DNA of 8,110 nucleotides. Origin: Clostridia bacterium (GTDB lineage Bacteria; Bacillota; Clostridia; Lachnospirales; Cellulosilyticaceae). Each line of letters begins with the position of its first letter. Within the stretch, counting starts at the first letter, position 1. Below the pieces are notes generated by a model that was given only the letters and a program-made list of their open reading frames with translations, was not told the origin of the DNA and searched no databases. This document shows positions 6,543-8,110 of this stretch, piece by piece. The translations under genes and the position numbers were made by a program. The DNA lies in the NCBI GenBank assembly GCA_029256345.1, contig JAQSYC010000131.1:1-8110 (forward strand). Reading direction: 5' to 3'.

Positions 6543-7385
6543 AGAAAAGTAACAGGATACGAAAAAAGAAAAGAGTATTTGCTAACGGCAGGGGGTCTAA
6601 TAGTAGGGGTAATCTTTTTATTTCCTCTTTACTGGATGATTGTGACAGCCTTTAAGACAGAGATGGAAATATTCCAAAGTCCTCCTACACTTTTCCCAAA
6701 TACTATTTATATAGAAGCCATAAAGAACCAATTTACCAGTGACTATAATATTTTAGGGGCATTTAAAAATAGTACAATCATTGCAATTACAGCTATGATA
6801 ATCTCTACGTGTCTGGCTATTCCGGCTTCTTATGGGCTGGCAAGATTTAATTTTAAAGGAAAAAGATTGTTTGTTTTTCTATTTCTTATGACACAAATGC
6901 TGCCAGCTACACTTGTTCTTACCCCGCTATTTATTACTTTTAAATCCATAGGATTACTTAATACGCATTGGGCACCTATACTAGCTGATGCAACCATAGG
7001 AATTCCTTTCTCAGTTCTTATATTAAGAACATATTTTGTGTCTATTCCTAAAGAGTTAGAAGAAGCTGCAAAGATAGATGGATGCAGTCAGTTTTCAGCT
7101 TTCTTTAGAATTATGCTGCCAATAGCAGTGCCAGGAGTTGTTGTTGCTGCGGTCTTTTCATTTATGTTTGCATGGGGCGATCTGATCTATGGACTTACAT
7201 TTATAGGTAAACCCGATCAAAGACCTATTACGGCTGGTATTTATAATGCACTGCAGCAATATAGTACATCATGGAATGCGACTATGGCTTTTGGTATTAT
7301 TTCAATCTTGCCTGTAGTTATTATATTTATCTTTATGCAGCGCTATATTGTAAGTGGGTTAACCAACGGTGCTGTAAAAGCTTAA
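6540..7385 (+). CDS. sugar ABC transporter permease, MalG-like (CUT1)
   Basis: A 281-residue inner-membrane subunit and partner of the preceding MalF-like permease. It has about six hydrophobic helices (near 15-36, 77-99, 109-133, 148-165, 195-215 and 247-266). The ATPase-docking loop is canonical: LEEAAKIDGCSQFSAFFRIM (173-192, with EAA at 175-177 and DG at 180-181). The carboxyl end RYIVSGLTNGAVK is the standard ending of MalG-type CUT1 permeases, so the gene is complete. It starts with GTG, one base after the upstream stop, with a good ribosome binding site. Together the two permeases should move the sugar captured by the lipoprotein encoded upstream; the energising ATPase must come from elsewhere in the genome. 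Confidence 0.94.
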   Translation: MRKVTGYEKRKEYLLTAGGLIVGVIFLFPLYWMIVTAFKTEMEIFQSPPTLFPNTIYIEAIKNQFTSDYNILGAFKNSTIIAITAMIISTCLAIPASYGLARFNFKGKRLFVFLFLMTQMLPATLVLTPLFITFKSIGLLNTHWAPILADATIGIPFSVLILRTYFVSIPKELEEAAKIDGCSQFSAFFRIMLPIAVPGVVVAAVFSFMFAWGDLIYGLTFIGKPDQRPITAGIYNALQQYSTSWNATMAFGIISILPVVIIFIFMQRYIVSGLTNGAVKA

Positions 7386-7450
7386 ATATTTATAAAAGAA
7401 AATGCTAGTAGTTCTGTACAACAACTTATCTAAAACGAGGAAGTGATACA

Positions 7451-8110
7451 ATGGATATAAAAAGATTAAGGTCATTGCCATTAAAAGATATAAAGATAAA
7501 AGATGACTTTTGGTCAAGATATGTTGATTTAGTGAGCACTAAAATTATTCCTTATCAATGGGCCATTCTTAATGACCAGATAGAAGACTGTGAAACAAGT
7601 CACTCATTAGCCAATTTTAAAATAGCAGCAGGACTTGAAAAAGGAGAGTTTTATGGGGCTGTTTTTCAAGATACTGACGTGGCCAAATGGCTGGAGGCTG
7701 TAAGTTATAGTTTGGAGACAAATCCAGATAAAGTGCTTGAACAAAGAGCAGATGAAGTGATAGACATCATAGGAAAAGCGCAAAAGGATGATGGGTATAT
7801 TAATACCTATTTTACACTTGTTTCACCCAGTGGAAGATGGACCAACCTGCAAGAAGGACATGAACTCTATACAGCAGGGCATCTTCTAGAGGCTGCAGTG
7901 GCCTATTATTATGCAACGGGAAAAACACAATTATTAAATATTATGAGAAGATTTGCAGACTATATATGTGAAGTCTTTATGAAAGAGATGGTTACAGCCT
8001 ATCCGGGACACCAAGAGATAGAGATAGGGCTTATTAAGCTTTATCAAGTAACAGAGGACAGAAAATACCTTGATATGGCTAAGAAGTTTATTGATAGGCG
8101 AGGGCATATC
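7451..8110 (+). CDS. GH127 family glycosidase, probable beta-L-arabinofuranosidase (3' truncated)
   Basis: 220 codons are visible and the frame is still open at the window end; full family members are about 600-700 residues. The start ATG 7451 has a GAGGAAGTG ribosome binding site from 7437. Family signatures (formerly DUF1680) appear in order: DDFWSRY (18-24), QDTDVAKWLEAVSYSL (73-88), AQKDDGYINTYF (110-121), WTNLQEGHELYTAGHLLEAA (130-149), and YPGHQEIEIGLIKLYQVT (184-201). His137 and His187 lie in segments that line the active site of characterised members. The catalytic cysteine and zinc-binding residues of GH127 lie further downstream, outside the window, so activity cannot be confirmed. 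There is no signal peptide, so the enzyme should act in the cytoplasm on imported oligosaccharides. Its position 65 bp after the permeases suggests the same operon. A related specificity (GH146 or other DUF1680 relatives) is possible. Confidence 0.85.
   Translation, partial: MDIKRLRSLPLKDIKIKDDFWSRYVDLVSTKIIPYQWAILNDQIEDCETSHSLANFKIAAGLEKGEFYGAVFQDTDVAKWLEAVSYSLETNPDKVLEQRADEVIDIIGKAQKDDGYINTYFTLVSPSGRWTNLQEGHELYTAGHLLEAAVAYYYATGKTQLLNIMRRFADYICEVFMKEMVTAYPGHQEIEIGLIKLYQVTEDRKYLDMAKKFIDRRGHI

Noticed and set aside
7386..7450. Possible separate promoter or hairpin before the GH127 gene
   Set aside because: No stem longer than a few pairs and no convincing -35/-10 pair were found. The gene is more simply read as part of the transporter operon.

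Overview
The window is AT-rich, densely coded DNA with every gene on the + strand. Strong AGGAGG-like ribosome binding sites, a lipobox-bearing substrate-binding lipoprotein and the YesM/YesN-type two-component pair next to a CUT1 sugar ABC transporter all point to a Gram-positive, low-GC Firmicute. A plant-polysaccharide-degrading clostridium of the Lachnospiraceae type is most likely; this is inferred from gene style, not from a database match.

Layout. Positions 1-646 hold the end of a small two-gene membrane-protein unit: the C-terminal tail of a probable DUF4401/DUF2157-type membrane protein, overlapped by a GDYXXLXY-like membrane-anchored protein. A strong two-tier hairpin (666-719) closes it. 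A promoter-like sequence (737-765) then opens a signalling unit: a YesM-type sensor histidine kinase (811-2664) and, 4 bp later, a YesN-type response regulator (2669-4140). The regulator reading frame is broken. A -1 shift at about 2881 coincides with loss of roughly 15-20 codons of the receiver domain, leaving a 72-codon N-terminal piece and a 410-codon piece that carries the AraC-type DNA-binding domain. After a short intergenic region with a weak promoter and an imperfect palindrome come the sugar-uptake genes: a solute-binding lipoprotein (4271-5557), a terminator/attenuator hairpin (5569-5615) and two MalF/MalG-type permeases (5633-6538, 6540-7385). The window ends inside a GH127 (beta-L-arabinofuranosidase-type) glycosidase (7451 onward).

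How they fit together. The kinase would sense an extracellular carbohydrate and phosphorylate the AraC-type regulator, which would activate the transporter and glycosidase genes. The binding protein and permeases would import an oligosaccharide. The GH127 enzyme, which has no signal peptide, would trim it in the cytoplasm, so an arabinofuranose-containing oligosaccharide is a reasonable guess. No ATP-binding subunit is encoded here, so a shared MsiK-type ATPase elsewhere in the genome is presumed. The damaged regulator is the main anomaly: either the system has lost phosphorylation control, or the sequence carries an assembly or clonal defect. I found no RNA gene, mobile element, CRISPR array or clearly new system in the window.
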